From Candidatus Sulfopaludibacter sp. SbA3 (GTDB lineage: Bacteria > Acidobacteriota > Terriglobia > 20CM-2-55-15), in NCBI GenBank assembly GCA_945865815.1, contig CAMBFR010000023.1, forward strand, positions 1-41,965: a stretch of 41,965 nucleotides of DNA, read 5' to 3'. The notes below the pieces were generated by a model, which worked only from the letters and a program-made list of their open reading frames with translations, was not told where the DNA came from and ran no database searches. Made by a program: the position numbers and the translations under genes. Positions 1-8,454 of the stretch are shown piece after piece; positions within the stretch are counted from its first letter, which is position 1; each line of letters begins with the position of its first letter.

Positions 1-19
1 CCCCCCCCCCCCCCCCCCC
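1..19. other. Homopolymer C run at contig end
   Basis: The window opens with 19 consecutive C residues directly before ordinary sequence. Nothing else here has such a run. It is best read as a sequencing or assembly artefact at a contig end rather than biology. Confidence 0.7.
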
Positions 20-34
20 ACAGGTAGAACAGTG

Positions 35-1300
35 TCACTCGACAGTGCCTGTGGCTGTCGTGAAACCGTTTCTGGCCTGCTTCAAAATCCATTTGATGAC
101 GCGGCCGTTGTTGTACACGTAACTGACAATGTGGTTCAGGGTCGAGAAGCAGTGCCGCTCGCATTCCTTCTTCATTGTCGTCAACTGTTGCCGATCGAAC
201 TTCGGATTTGCAACTATCCCCCAGTCGTATGTTGCGGAGTACATCGGAAAACAGGGAGCCAGCGTTCCATCGACTCGAATGATCAGCGTGTTTTCTCCTG
301 CCCGGCAGCCCCACGGCTCGATATCGCCGCGCATGAATTGCTTCATCTGGGCCAGGCGATCCTTCTGATTGATGATCTTGTAACCCTGTTGATGCTTTTC
401 CAGCAGCCAGTCGATGAGTTCCTCGACCCTGGGGTAGTCGGCGGGCGTCAGGAACGTGCTGTTCACGTCATGATGTTTGAAATGGGGGGCGTCGATCAGC
501 GGCGATTCGACGATGTGGAAGTCGATCCCGATATCGTTGTCGTGCGCCAGTTCGGTCAATTGCCGCACGTCGTCCATGTTTGTTCGCGTAATGCACACGT
601 TGAGAAATACGCCGATTCCGTAACGCCGCTGAACTTTCATCAGATAATCAAAGTGTGACCGGATTGGAGCGAGCGCCTTGGCCAGCCCGGGTTTCTCCTC
701 GATCGTGTCGACGGCCAGGTTGATCGCGCCGAGCCCCGCATCCCCCAGTCGATCGATGACGTCGGGTTTCATCAGCCGTCCGTTGGTCGGCAGGTAGACG
801 ATGAAATCCTTCTTCGTAGCGTAGTAGACGATCTTATGGATGAATTGGGGCCGCAGGAGCGGCTCGCCACCCATCAGGGCAAGAAATCGGTTGTCCAGCG
901 AATGCAGCCAGTCAATGGATTGCTTCGCGACGGGCTCCGTCATGCCCTTAACGGTGTTGTCGTAGGACCAGCAGTAGTGGCAGTCCAGATTGCATTTCCA
1001 TTCACTGAACAGATACGCAATCAATGGGCGAAGCTGCCCCGGCATCAGGCGGGACTTGAAGTACGGAGCGCCCAGGCCCTTCCACGCGCGCACCACCTTG
1101 AAATTGTGGAACCTCCGGTCGGTTTTCCACCGGACCTCGGGATATTGGGGATAAACAGGCTCCGGCAGGCCTTCGCCCTCGGTTTCGTTGGACTGTGGAG
1201 GACGGTCCGGAGAAGAGTTCTTCAACATATCTCGCAAGTTGACGTCGACACGAAACGCAGGAGCATTCTCTTTTTTCGGTTCAGTTGTGTGCGTACTCAT
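35..1300 (-). CDS. Radical SAM protein with SPASM-like C-terminus
   Basis: A 421-residue radical SAM enzyme. The CxxxCxxC cluster motif (C103, C107, C110, sequence CNLDCHYC) binds the catalytic 4Fe-4S cluster that cleaves S-adenosylmethionine, and a GGEPLL motif follows in the SAM-binding region. Towards the C-terminus further cysteines (in GCRAG, APCFP and ECERHC) resemble a SPASM/Twitch auxiliary-cluster domain, as in peptide- or cofactor-maturing enzymes. The first 60 residues are charged and proline-rich and probably disordered. The ATG has a strong AAAGGAGG site about six bases upstream. It stands alone: no precursor peptide or partner gene is visible, but the contig ends just downstream of its stop, so a partner could be missing. 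The substrate cannot be told. Confidence 0.88.
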   Translation of the reverse strand: MSTHTTEPKKENAPAFRVDVNLRDMLKNSSPDRPPQSNETEGEGLPEPVYPQYPEVRWKTDRRFHNFKVVRAWKGLGAPYFKSRLMPGQLRPLIAYLFSEWKCNLDCHYCWSYDNTVKGMTEPVAKQSIDWLHSLDNRFLALMGGEPLLRPQFIHKIVYYATKKDFIVYLPTNGRLMKPDVIDRLGDAGLGAINLAVDTIEEKPGLAKALAPIRSHFDYLMKVQRRYGIGVFLNVCITRTNMDDVRQLTELAHDNDIGIDFHIVESPLIDAPHFKHHDVNSTFLTPADYPRVEELIDWLLEKHQQGYKIINQKDRLAQMKQFMRGDIEPWGCRAGENTLIIRVDGTLAPCFPMYSATYDWGIVANPKFDRQQLTTMKKECERHCFSTLNHIVSYVYNNGRVIKWILKQARNGFTTATGTVE

Positions 1301-1336
1301 TCATCCTCCTTTGTGATCTCTTGAGGCGGTCAAAGA

Positions 1337-1490
1337 CCCTCACCCGCCGCTTCGCGGCACCCTCTCCCGGAGGGAAAGGGACCAACTCCTCAAATCGTCC
1401 TTCTCCCTCGGGGAGCATGAGCGGCTGCGAATGCAAGCCCGATAGGGCGCAGCCATCAAGCTACCGTGGCCCGAAGGGCCGGATGAGGGT
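1337..1490. repeat. Intergenic repeat, ccctcaccc...ggatgaggg type
   Basis: This fills most of the 326-base gap between the divergent radical SAM and cyclase genes. Its first 46 bases match 41892-41937 at 45 of 46 positions. The outer ends are roughly inverted (ccctcaccc and ggatgaggg), and it contains short GC-rich hairpins such as gccgcttcgcggc. Such sequences are common dispersed intergenic repeats. The remaining 1491-1626 holds no gene and presumably the promoter of the cyclase operon, for which I see no convincing -35/-10 pair. Confidence 0.75.
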
Positions 1491-1626
1491 TAAAGAGCTT
1501 ACGTACAAAGCCGGGTCATGGGGGTGTTCCGTCCGAATGTAGCTCAAGTGTCCCGGCGGGTTCCACAAACAAAACTGTGTTAGAGTTGGCCCACTTTTTT
1601 ACCGAATTCCCGAGGGAGAACTGTTT

Positions 1627-2580
1627 ATGAGACAGATCGCAACTGCAACACTGGTGCTGTTATTCGTGTCCGGCAGCGCCACGTCCTATGCCCAGGCTTG
1701 GCGCCCGCCGGCAGATCAGCAGCGGTGTCCATCCAGGTGGGGCGCCGGTGACCAGCGAGGCTCGGCAAACCACATGAAGCCTGAAACGGTGCTGCGCGCA
1801 TCGCGCCTGATTCGGACCGGACAAGTGACCGAGTTGGGGCGCGTGCTTTCCGATTCGATGCCCCTTCAGGCCACGCGGCGGTTCGAGGTACATACCAAGC
1901 GGACGACGGTCAATCCCGGAGCGAACCGGCGAGGCAGCAACGAAGAGCTTGTTGTCGCCGAGATCGGCCAGGTGGGCACGCAGTTCGACGCGTTTCCGCA
2001 CCAGACGATCGGCAACAGCCTCTACAACTGCTTCCCGGCCGATGAGACCGCCACGCGCAGCGGCTTTACGAAACTTGGAATCCAGAACGTCGGAATGCTG
2101 ATGACGCGCGGCGTCTTGATTGACGTCGCCGCCCTGAAGAACATGGATATCCTGCCGAACGGGTACGAAATCACGGTGCAGGATTTGCAGCAGGCCTTGC
2201 AACGCCAGAACGTGTCGATCCAGCCGGGCGATGCCGTGATCATTCACACCGGCAGAGGGAAGCTGTGGGGCGCCGATAATGTGCGTTACCTGGGCGCCGG
2301 CCCGGGCATTGGCACCGCGGCTGCGGAGTGGCTCGCCCGGCAGGATCCGATGATTGTCGGAGCCGACAACGTGGGTGTCGAGGTCACGCCGAATCCCGAC
2401 CCGGATCTAAGCAATCCAGTTCACCAGATCATGCTGGTCGTCAACGGCATTCATCTCCTGGAAAACCTGAAGCTCGACGAGCTTGCGGCAGGCCGCGTGT
2501 ACGAATTCGCCCTGGTTGTTCAGCCCCTGAAGATCGAGGGCGGCACCGGTTCAACCGTTGCTCCCGTTGCCATTCGATGA
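1627..2580 (+). CDS. Secreted cyclase family protein (kynurenine formamidase-like fold)
   Basis: A 317-residue protein with an N-terminal signal peptide ending near the AQA at about residue 24. The metal-site signature of the cyclase/kynurenine formamidase family appears as GTQFDAFPH at residues 117-125, in place of the textbook HxGTHxDxPxH. Asp121 and His125 are kept and one His is Gln, as often seen in the secreted branch of the family. A second conserved stretch, HTGRGKLWG, lies near residue 206. Family members hydrolyse amide or ester bonds or dehydrate small cyclic compounds with a divalent metal. The gene has a GAGGGAG ribosome-binding site and is followed 15 bases later by the dehydrogenase subunit gene, so it is probably co-transcribed with the GMC enzyme and acts on the same periplasmic compound. 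The substrate is unknown. Confidence 0.85.
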   Translation: MRQIATATLVLLFVSGSATSYAQAWRPPADQQRCPSRWGAGDQRGSANHMKPETVLRASRLIRTGQVTELGRVLSDSMPLQATRRFEVHTKRTTVNPGANRRGSNEELVVAEIGQVGTQFDAFPHQTIGNSLYNCFPADETATRSGFTKLGIQNVGMLMTRGVLIDVAALKNMDILPNGYEITVQDLQQALQRQNVSIQPGDAVIIHTGRGKLWGADNVRYLGAGPGIGTAAAEWLARQDPMIVGADNVGVEVTPNPDPDLSNPVHQIMLVVNGIHLLENLKLDELAAGRVYEFALVVQPLKIEGGTGSTVAPVAIR

Positions 2581-2595
2581 ATTTAAGGAGGCGCC

Positions 2596-3219
2596 ATGTC
2601 TGATTCCATTTCGCGTCGTGAACTGCTGAAGGCCGCCGGAATTGCCGGTGCGGCTGCCATTGTTCGGGCTGAAGCGTTTCCACCCGCCATCGAGCCTGCG
2701 CAGGCCCCCGAAACGCTCACCTCTTCGGAGTATGAAACCGTTCAGGCGATCTTCTCTCGTATTGTCCCGAGCGACGAGAATGGTCCGGGCGCAATTGAAG
2801 CGCAGGCGGCACGCTACATCGATCGAGCGATGGGCGGAGCGCTGGCATCGATTCGTCCCGCGTACTCCGCCGGCATTGCCGCGGTCGACGCCTACGCCCG
2901 GGCTTCCATGGGAGCGTCGTTCGCGAGGCTCTCCGCCACCGATCAGGATGCCGTATTAACCGATATGCAGGAGAACCGCGCCACCGGTTTCATGCCGGAC
3001 TCCGAATCCTTCTTTAACCTCGTGCGCGCGCATGCAATCCAGGGCACGTTTTCGGATCCCTTTTACGGCGGCAACGCCGGCTTCACCGGCTGGGATCTGA
3101 TCGGATATCCCGGCGTCCGGACGGCGGTATCGGCAAATCAGCAGCGCATGGATGTGAAAGTGACGCCGAATCACCGGTCCGCCTACGATTTCGGAATGTT
3201 CTCAAAGGGGGAGTTATAA
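2596..3219 (+). CDS. Gluconate 2-dehydrogenase subunit 3 family protein, Tat-exported
   Basis: A 207-residue protein starting with a twin-arginine signal (SRRELLKAAG, Arg7-Arg8) followed by an alanine-rich hydrophobic stretch. The mature part resembles the small subunit 3 of membrane or periplasmic GMC dehydrogenases: helical, with the conserved pattern FYGGNAGFTGWDLIGYPG near residues 153-170. The small subunit carries its cofactor-containing partner across the membrane by the Tat route. The partner here is the GMC oxidoreductase, whose ATG is only three bases after this stop. AAGGAGG precedes the ATG. The usual third subunit, a multihaem cytochrome c, is not in this operon. Confidence 0.88.
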   Translation: MSDSISRRELLKAAGIAGAAAIVRAEAFPPAIEPAQAPETLTSSEYETVQAIFSRIVPSDENGPGAIEAQAARYIDRAMGGALASIRPAYSAGIAAVDAYARASMGASFARLSATDQDAVLTDMQENRATGFMPDSESFFNLVRAHAIQGTFSDPFYGGNAGFTGWDLIGYPGVRTAVSANQQRMDVKVTPNHRSAYDFGMFSKGEL

Positions 3220-3222
3220 GCC

Positions 3223-4935
3223 ATGGCGACTACGCTGCCGAAAACCAATGTCGTGATCATCGGCTGCGGCGCGGCCGGAGGCGTCGCAGCCCTTCCGCTG
3301 GCGCAGGCGGGAATCGAGGTGATCGGTCTCGAGGCCGGAAGCTGGGTCACCACACCGGACATGGCCCCGGACGAACTTCGGTTAAGCCGCGGCGCCTGGC
3401 CTCCGGGAGTGCAGAAAGTGAATCGTGAGATTCCGACGGTCCGGCCGAATCCATCGTCGCCGGTGACGCGAGGTAACGATCACCCGATGATGAACGCCGT
3501 CGGCGGCACGTCTGTTCACTACTGGGGACAGAGCTGGCGTCTCAATCCATGGGACTTCAAAGTGGCAAGCGAAACGAGACGGCGATACGGAGCTTCACGC
3601 ATCCCGATGGGTTCAACGGTGGAGGATTGGCCTTTCGGCCTGGAGGAACTCGGTCCGTACTACGAAAAAGTCGAATACGAAGTCGGGATATCGGGTAAAG
3701 CGGGCAACATCAAAGGAACGCTGGATCCGCGCGGCAACATCTTCGAAGGATCGCGGCAACGAGAGTATCCGATGCCTCCGCTTCGGAGCACCGGATACAC
3801 GGAAAAGATGGCGGCCGCGGCGCGGGCGCTCCAGTGGCATCCTTTCCCCGGACCCGCCGCGATAACCAGCCGGCCTTATGAGGGGCGGTCTGCCTGCGTA
3901 TACCACGGGTACTGTTCCGGGGCCGGTTGCCATGTGAACGCAAAGAGCTCGACGGCTGTCAGCACCATTCCAAAAGCGCAGAAGACGCGCCGCTTCAAGA
4001 TCGTCACTGAAGCGCACGTCACTGCCATCGTCGCCGGCAACGACGGCCGGGTGAGCGGGGTGAACTATCTGAAGGACGGCACGGAGTACTTCCAGCCGGC
4101 CGATGCCGTGCTTCTTGCAACCTACACTTATGAAAATGTGCGCACGCTTCTGCTTTCAAAGTCCGCAGCGTATCCGAACGGGCTTTCGAACAATCACGGG
4201 CAGGTCGGCAGGCATTACTTCAGTCACAACCAGGGGGGCGCCGTAAGCGCGCTGTTTCCCTTCAACCTCAACAACTGGTACGGCACTCCGTCACAGGGTG
4301 TTGCAGTGGACAACTGGGCCGACGACAACTTCGATCACGCCGGCCTGGACTTCATCGGCGGCGGAATGATGTGGGTTTACTCGGAACGGCGGCCGATAGG
4401 CGCCGTCAACGCGCTGCAAGGCTGGCTGCAGGGGAGGCCGAATTGGGGATCCGCCTGGAAGGCCTTCGTCAAGGAGAACGCCGACCGCACCAACACCGCA
4501 TACCTTCAGAAGTCGACACTGCCTTACGAGGATAACTATCTCGATCTCGACCCGGAGGTGAAGGATCCTCTTGGCTATCCGGTAATCCGGATTACCGCTG
4601 AATACAAAGAGAACGAGAGGAAGATCGCGGCCTTCATCCAGGACAAGATGGAACAATGGTACAGAGAGGCCGGGGCCGTCGGGATTCAGAGGGCCGCCAT
4701 CGGCGGCGCCATGGGCGTCTCCACGCATGCCTATGGCGGCACCCGCATGGGAGACAATGCGGAGACGAACGTTCTAAACCGATGGGGATTCTCGCATGAA
4801 GCGCCGAACCTCGGCGTACTGGGCGCCTCGGTCATGGGCACAAGCGGCTCGCGTAATCCGACGCTCACTGTTCAGGCGCTTGCCTGGCGGACCGCGGAAT
4901 ACCTTGCCAAGAATTGGAAGACAGTTGCGGGGTAG
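3223..4935 (+). CDS. GMC family FAD-dependent oxidoreductase
   Basis: A 570-residue flavoprotein dehydrogenase. The FAD dinucleotide-binding motif GxGxxG is at residues 14-19 (GCGAAG) with the acidic partner Glu37. The C-terminal signature THAYGGTRMG carries the catalytic His502, and SRNPTLTVQAL carries Asn545, the second member of the GMC His/Asn pair. It has no signal of its own, consistent with being exported together with the Tat-signal subunit encoded immediately upstream. It probably oxidises a sugar, sugar acid or alcohol in the periplasm and passes electrons to a cytochrome. The neighbouring cyclase suggests the product or substrate is a lactone or cyclic compound, but this is inference. 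Confidence 0.93.
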   Translation: MATTLPKTNVVIIGCGAAGGVAALPLAQAGIEVIGLEAGSWVTTPDMAPDELRLSRGAWPPGVQKVNREIPTVRPNPSSPVTRGNDHPMMNAVGGTSVHYWGQSWRLNPWDFKVASETRRRYGASRIPMGSTVEDWPFGLEELGPYYEKVEYEVGISGKAGNIKGTLDPRGNIFEGSRQREYPMPPLRSTGYTEKMAAAARALQWHPFPGPAAITSRPYEGRSACVYHGYCSGAGCHVNAKSSTAVSTIPKAQKTRRFKIVTEAHVTAIVAGNDGRVSGVNYLKDGTEYFQPADAVLLATYTYENVRTLLLSKSAAYPNGLSNNHGQVGRHYFSHNQGGAVSALFPFNLNNWYGTPSQGVAVDNWADDNFDHAGLDFIGGGMMWVYSERRPIGAVNALQGWLQGRPNWGSAWKAFVKENADRTNTAYLQKSTLPYEDNYLDLDPEVKDPLGYPVIRITAEYKENERKIAAFIQDKMEQWYREAGAVGIQRAAIGGAMGVSTHAYGGTRMGDNAETNVLNRWGFSHEAPNLGVLGASVMGTSGSRNPTLTVQALAWRTAEYLAKNWKTVAG

Positions 4936-4946
4936 GTGGCAGGAAT

Positions 4947-4979
4947 CGATGGCCGCGGGCATGAGTCCCGCGGCCATCG
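4947..4979. terminator. Hairpin between convergent GMC and TPR genes
   Basis: A perfect 13-bp stem (4947-4959 with 4967-4979) and a 7-base loop sit 11 bases after the GMC stop and 7 bases before the stop of the opposing TPR gene. The plus-strand exit sequence is cgctttcc, a weak T-tract. It probably serves as a bidirectional terminator. Confidence 0.65.
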
Positions 4980-4986
4980 CGCTTTC

Positions 4987-6039
4987 CTAAACTCCGAGTT
5001 CGCTTTTCTTGGCGTTGATCAATGCGTCCATCCCCTCAACCGAGTCGTTATTCTTGGCCCGGTAGAGGCGTTCCAGCGACTGGCGGGCCGGTTGTGCGAC
5101 CTCGCCGCCAATAGCCACCGCTTTCGCGAAACTGCTTACGGCTTTGTCCTGCTTGGCGATCGTGTCCTGCTGGACTGCCTCGCGCGTGGCAACCAGCTCG
5201 TCGAGCAATGCCTGTTCGGCGCGGGCCGTCTTCGCCTCATTCTCCTTTGCCACGGCGTCCTGCAGCTTCCTTGCGGCCGCAGCGGCCTGGCCTGCATAGC
5301 CCAGACCCAGGCGATACTGCGCCAGGCCGTCTTTCGCGTTGATCCCTATGACGAGCTCATACATCAATACAGTCTGGTCGTAATCCGACTTCTGAAGGTT
5401 AATGATGCCCAGAGTGGAGTGAACCTGCCCTTCGAGAAGTTTTTTCTGCTGGTCCCAGACTTCCTGCGTGAAGTCCGCCGGCTTCGGCTGCTTGAACATC
5501 GCTTCAACCTGGCTGCGAGCTTTCGTTCCCAGATCGAGGGCCTTGGCCAAAGCGGCGTTCTTGCCCGCATCATCCTGGGGCAAACGCTCCGGAAGCATGC
5601 TGGACAAGGCGAGCAGCGCATTCAGGTTGCTGGCGTCGATTGCCAGGATCTTGTCGCCATACTCGACCAGCTTTGGGAAATTGTTGGCGTTTTGAGCCGC
5701 ATCCAACGCTCTCAGAAAAATGCCTCCCTTTGTCTGTACGGAGGCGTTAGGAAGCTCCTGCTCGAAGCGTCCTGCAACTTCGAGGACCTTGGTCCAGTTT
5801 TGCGCGTTCGCGTATGCGGCGGTGAGCATTGGGTACGCGGCAGGCCGCAACTCCGAGTCTTTGTTCTCGGTCAGGAATTTTTCGCCCAACTCTGCCTTTC
5901 GCTGTGGATTCTGTTCCAGGTAGAAAGCGTTATAGGCGTTGTATTCGGCCTGGGTTTTAGCCTGCGGCGTCTGAGCAACAGCAGGCAGAGCAAGCGCCAG
6001 AACCAGGGCCAGCGTAAGGCCCATGTAAAAACTTCTCAT
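4987..6039 (-). CDS. Secreted tetratricopeptide-repeat protein
   Basis: A 350-residue protein with a clear signal peptide (hydrophobic run at residues 7-20, cleavage probably after AVAQ). The rest is alanine-rich and helical, with repeated helix pairs of TPR type such as YPMLTAAYANAQNWTKVLEV, LLALSSMLPERL and YRLGLGYAGQ. A segment rich in Ala, Lys and Glu near residues 255-290 looks like a helical or coiled-coil insertion. TPR arrays are scaffolds for protein-protein contacts, and nothing shows a catalytic role. The ATG has a strong GAGGAGG site. Convergent with the GMC operon and followed by no partner gene. Confidence 0.8.
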   Translation of the reverse strand: MRSFYMGLTLALVLALALPAVAQTPQAKTQAEYNAYNAFYLEQNPQRKAELGEKFLTENKDSELRPAAYPMLTAAYANAQNWTKVLEVAGRFEQELPNASVQTKGGIFLRALDAAQNANNFPKLVEYGDKILAIDASNLNALLALSSMLPERLPQDDAGKNAALAKALDLGTKARSQVEAMFKQPKPADFTQEVWDQQKKLLEGQVHSTLGIINLQKSDYDQTVLMYELVIGINAKDGLAQYRLGLGYAGQAAAAARKLQDAVAKENEAKTARAEQALLDELVATREAVQQDTIAKQDKAVSSFAKAVAIGGEVAQPARQSLERLYRAKNNDSVEGMDALINAKKSELGV

Positions 6040-6084
6040 GGTGAAATTGACCTCCTCGGGAATTCACGAAAGCGATTGGGCAGC

Positions 6085-6113
6085 ATTCTATCGGAGGACC
6101 GGGTGAGACCAAA
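6085..6113 (-). promoter_or_regulatory. Possible sigma-70-type promoter of the TPR gene
   Basis: On the minus strand TTTGGT (6108-6113) and TAGAAT (6085-6090) are separated by 17 bases, about 45 bases upstream of the TPR start codon. The -10 match is good and the -35 match moderate. Confidence 0.35.
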
Positions 6114-6176
6114 GGCAATTAATGACTCTAAAGCACTCACTGCAGACCTACAGGCTTTCGGGTATTGACTGTTGGT

Positions 6177-6630
6177 AGTGGTCCACCCGTGGGCGCGGGG
6201 ATTCGGCCCAGCGCCCTGAAGTTTTGGACATTTTTCGGGGAGTGCGCAAAAACTCCCCTCTTGGATTAGGAGGAGCGCCGTTCGCGTTTTTCAGCGAACG
6301 GCGGGGTGGTGTCCAATTAATTGATGCTGCGAAGCCACCCTATAGATATTCGCGCAGCGCACCGATTTTGCGTGAGCGCTACGCGAACATCCATAAGGTG
6401 GCCTCGCGTCATTGCCGTACCACCCCGTCTGCGCCAATAAGGGATGGGCCCATTTCCCTGGTGGCGCAGCCACCCCTCCTAAGACAGGAGGGGAGTTCGG
6501 ACTGACGCTTCGCTTGTTCGACATACCTGTAATGCGAAGCGTGAAGTTAAAGACGTAGATGCAGTGTCCAAACCCCAGTGCACGGTGCTGAAAGCCCCGC
6601 GCCCAAAGATACCCGGCAGTTTAGACCACT
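6177..6630. repeat. Nested palindromic intergenic element, about 455 bp
   Basis: The 594-base gap between the TPR and lipoprotein genes holds a layered inverted repeat and no credible gene. The outer layer is agtggtcca (6177-6185) against tagaccact (6622-6630). The next is tgggcgcgggg (6190-6200) against ccccgcgccca (6595-6605), perfect over 11. Then ttttggaca (6222-6230) pairs with tgtccaaa (6566-6573). The inner unit runs from aactcccctc (6251-6260) to gaggggagtt (6488-6497), a perfect 10-bp terminal inverted repeat. Inside it sits a perfect 10-bp hairpin with arms 6276-6285 and 6294-6303. The nesting suggests one non-autonomous element inserted in another, or a single MITE-like unit. Confidence 0.75.
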
Positions 6631-6633
6631 GAC

Positions 6634-7551
6634 TCATTCGACCGAGCCGGTCACATCGTAGGCAGCGACCTTGTTTTCCGGCATGTGCGGAATGATCAGG
6701 AGATTCTGCGCCGCCACAAATGCATGGTCGGCCGTCCCCTGAGTGAATTGACGCACGGTCCTTACAGCGCCGGCGCTGGTGACTTGCATGACTTTTCCGG
6801 CATTCCAGTCGGTGACCAGGTACCCGCCCTTGCCGTCGCTTTCCAGTCCATCGATGTTTCCAACGGGGTCCGGCGTGAGCAGAGTCTTCTGCTTGGTAGT
6901 CAGGTCCAGCGTGAAGAGATGTCCCGGCACTTTGGTGCTGAAGTCCGCTTCAGGCTTTCCCCATCCGCCAACGACGAGTTTTCCGTTATCGACGAGCAGG
7001 CCGTTGGGATACTCCATTTCCTCGCCCTCGGCAAATAGCGAAGCCTTCCCGTCCTTGAGCGCATAGATCTTCGTGGCCAGCATGTCGGACACGTAAACGG
7101 TTCCGTCGGGGCCGGTTGCCACATCGTTCAGGAATTGCGCGCCATCGATCTTGACGCGGGAAGTGATCTTCCCGGTCGAAATCTCGATACCAACGATTTC
7201 GTCGATGTCGGCGGTCCACAGGGTCCCCTGGTAGCTGCGCAGCCCCTTCGGGGCATTGAGTCCCGTCACCCACGATGTGGAAACGACGGTTCCGTCCGCA
7301 TTCAGTTTCGCTATGCGTCCGTTGCCGTCCTTTTCACCGGGCATACCGACAATGAGCGAAACAAAAATGGTTCCGGATCCCGGCTCGACATAGACACTCT
7401 CGGGAGCCTCCATGCCTTCGGCGGCTTCCCACTTCGGAGCGGTTGGCGCGGCGCTATCGGTGGCCGCGGGCGTTGCGGGCTGCTCCGGTTCGGGTGCGGC
7501 GCCGCAGCCAGAAAGAAGCAAGATCAAGGCAAGGCAAAACAGTCGATTCAC
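6634..7551 (-). CDS. NHL/SMP-30-like beta-propeller lipoprotein
   Basis: A 305-residue lipoprotein: the signal ends in LLLSGC with Cys16 as the lipidated residue, then comes a Pro/Ala/Thr-rich linker. The mature domain shows repeated blades of a beta-propeller of the SMP-30/gluconolactonase/NHL type, for example PKGLRSYQGTLWTADIDEI, NDVATGPDGTVYVSDM, YPNGLLVDNGKLVVGGWG and IDGLESDGKGGYLVTDW. Relatives are lactonases or ligand-binding propellers. Metal ligands cannot be assigned with confidence here. The start is GTG, chosen because GGAGG lies just upstream and the signal peptide begins there. It is probably anchored in the outer membrane facing the periplasm. Confidence 0.82.
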   Translation of the reverse strand: MNRLFCLALILLLSGCGAAPEPEQPATPAATDSAAPTAPKWEAAEGMEAPESVYVEPGSGTIFVSLIVGMPGEKDGNGRIAKLNADGTVVSTSWVTGLNAPKGLRSYQGTLWTADIDEIVGIEISTGKITSRVKIDGAQFLNDVATGPDGTVYVSDMLATKIYALKDGKASLFAEGEEMEYPNGLLVDNGKLVVGGWGKPEADFSTKVPGHLFTLDLTTKQKTLLTPDPVGNIDGLESDGKGGYLVTDWNAGKVMQVTSAGAVRTVRQFTQGTADHAFVAAQNLLIIPHMPENKVAAYDVTGSVE

Positions 7552-7840
7552 ATTTCCTCCAGTTTGAACGTTTCAGCCATCATTAATTTTATGGCTGCGC
7601 CCTGCCGGGCTTGCATTCGCAGCCGCTCATTTTTCTCTGGTGTGGATGCTGCCAGAAAGAATTTCAATTGCCAAAACTTTTCTGAGGGAAGGAAAGTCAA
7701 GTCGGCGTATGCTGAGGGGGTTGTAAATTGAATTCCGGTCGTTTAGGATTGTCCACTCTTGGCCGATGAGCATCCAGTACGCAGCTCCTCTCCAAAACTG
7801 CAAAAGGCTATTTCAGACTTAAGACTATAAGGGTACCGAC

Positions 7841-8158
7841 ATGTCAAAAAAATTGTACGTAGGGAATCTGTCGTTCCAGACGACGGAGAATGAAATCACC
7901 GATTTATTCGCGACGGCTGGCACAGTCGAGAGCGTTCGTATCATCACAGACCGCGATACCGGCCGTTCAAAGGGTTTCGGTTTCGTGGAGATGACGGATG
8001 GCGCGGACAAAGCCATAGATCAGTTTAACGGCAAGGAGTTCAACGGCAGGGCGCTCACCGTAAACGAAGCGAAGCCGATGGCTCCGCGCGACAGTCGCGG
8101 AGGCGGCGGAGGCGGCGGCGGACGGGGAGGCGGCGGAGGCGGACGCGGCCGGTACTAA
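7841..8158 (+). CDS. Small RRM-type RNA-binding protein
   Basis: A 105-residue protein consisting of one RNA recognition motif. RNP2 is LYVGNL (residues 5-10) and RNP1 is KGFGFVEM (residues 44-51), both with the aromatic residues that stack on RNA. A glycine/arginine-rich tail follows from about residue 87. This architecture is the bacterial Rbp family known from cyanobacteria and other phyla, often induced by cold. It presumably binds mRNA in the cytoplasm. The ATG follows AAGGG at good spacing. The 289-base upstream gap contains no gene; I found no clear promoter in it. Confidence 0.95.
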   Translation: MSKKLYVGNLSFQTTENEITDLFATAGTVESVRIITDRDTGRSKGFGFVEMTDGADKAIDQFNGKEFNGRALTVNEAKPMAPRDSRGGGGGGGGRGGGGGGRGRY

Positions 8159-8226
8159 CGCTTCTTTTGTACTGTCCGGGCACATCCGAATACCACAGCC
8201 CAGAACTATTCGAACTGTGACACTTG

Positions 8227-8279
8227 AGTCCCGGGTGAAGGGTTTTCGTTCCTGAACGAATTCCAGATTCCCCGGGACT
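8227..8279. other. Nested stem-loop downstream of the RRM gene
   Basis: agtcccggg (8227-8235) pairs with cccgggact (8271-8279). Inside it ttcgttc (8245-8251) pairs with gaacgaa (8254-8260) around a 2-base loop. It lies 68 bases after the RRM stop. No T-tract follows, so this may be an RNA 3' structure or a repeat rather than a classical terminator. Confidence 0.5.
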
Positions 8280-8362
8280 GCTCTCTCGAACTCCCTCTTA
8301 AACTGCGTCCGCTCCCCACTGCGAGACCGCTGCGCGCGAGGCTCTTCCGCAACCGCAATTCA

Positions 8363-8391
8363 TTGACACGCTCAGAGTGCGTTGCTAAGGT
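8363..8391 (+). promoter_or_regulatory. Sigma-70-type promoter of the first TonB receptor
   Basis: TTGACA (8363-8368) and TAAGGT (8386-8391) are exactly 17 bases apart. Transcription would begin near 8398, leaving a leader of about 57 bases before the ATG at 8455. This also argues against the longer reading that begins at 8392. Confidence 0.7.
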
Positions 8392-8454
8392 GTGGGCCGC
8401 TTACGACCCGGCCAACCGATTGCCGGATCTTTACTTAAGGTGGAGGAGGATTGC

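Noticed and set aside
4936-6168. 410-codon plus-strand reading opposite the TPR gene
   Set aside because: The minus strand encodes a signal peptide, ribosome-binding site and TPR-type repeats; the plus reading has none.
8101-8157. GC-rich ggcggcgga-type simple repeat
   Set aside because: It is the glycine-rich tail of the RRM protein, in frame, and typical of the family.
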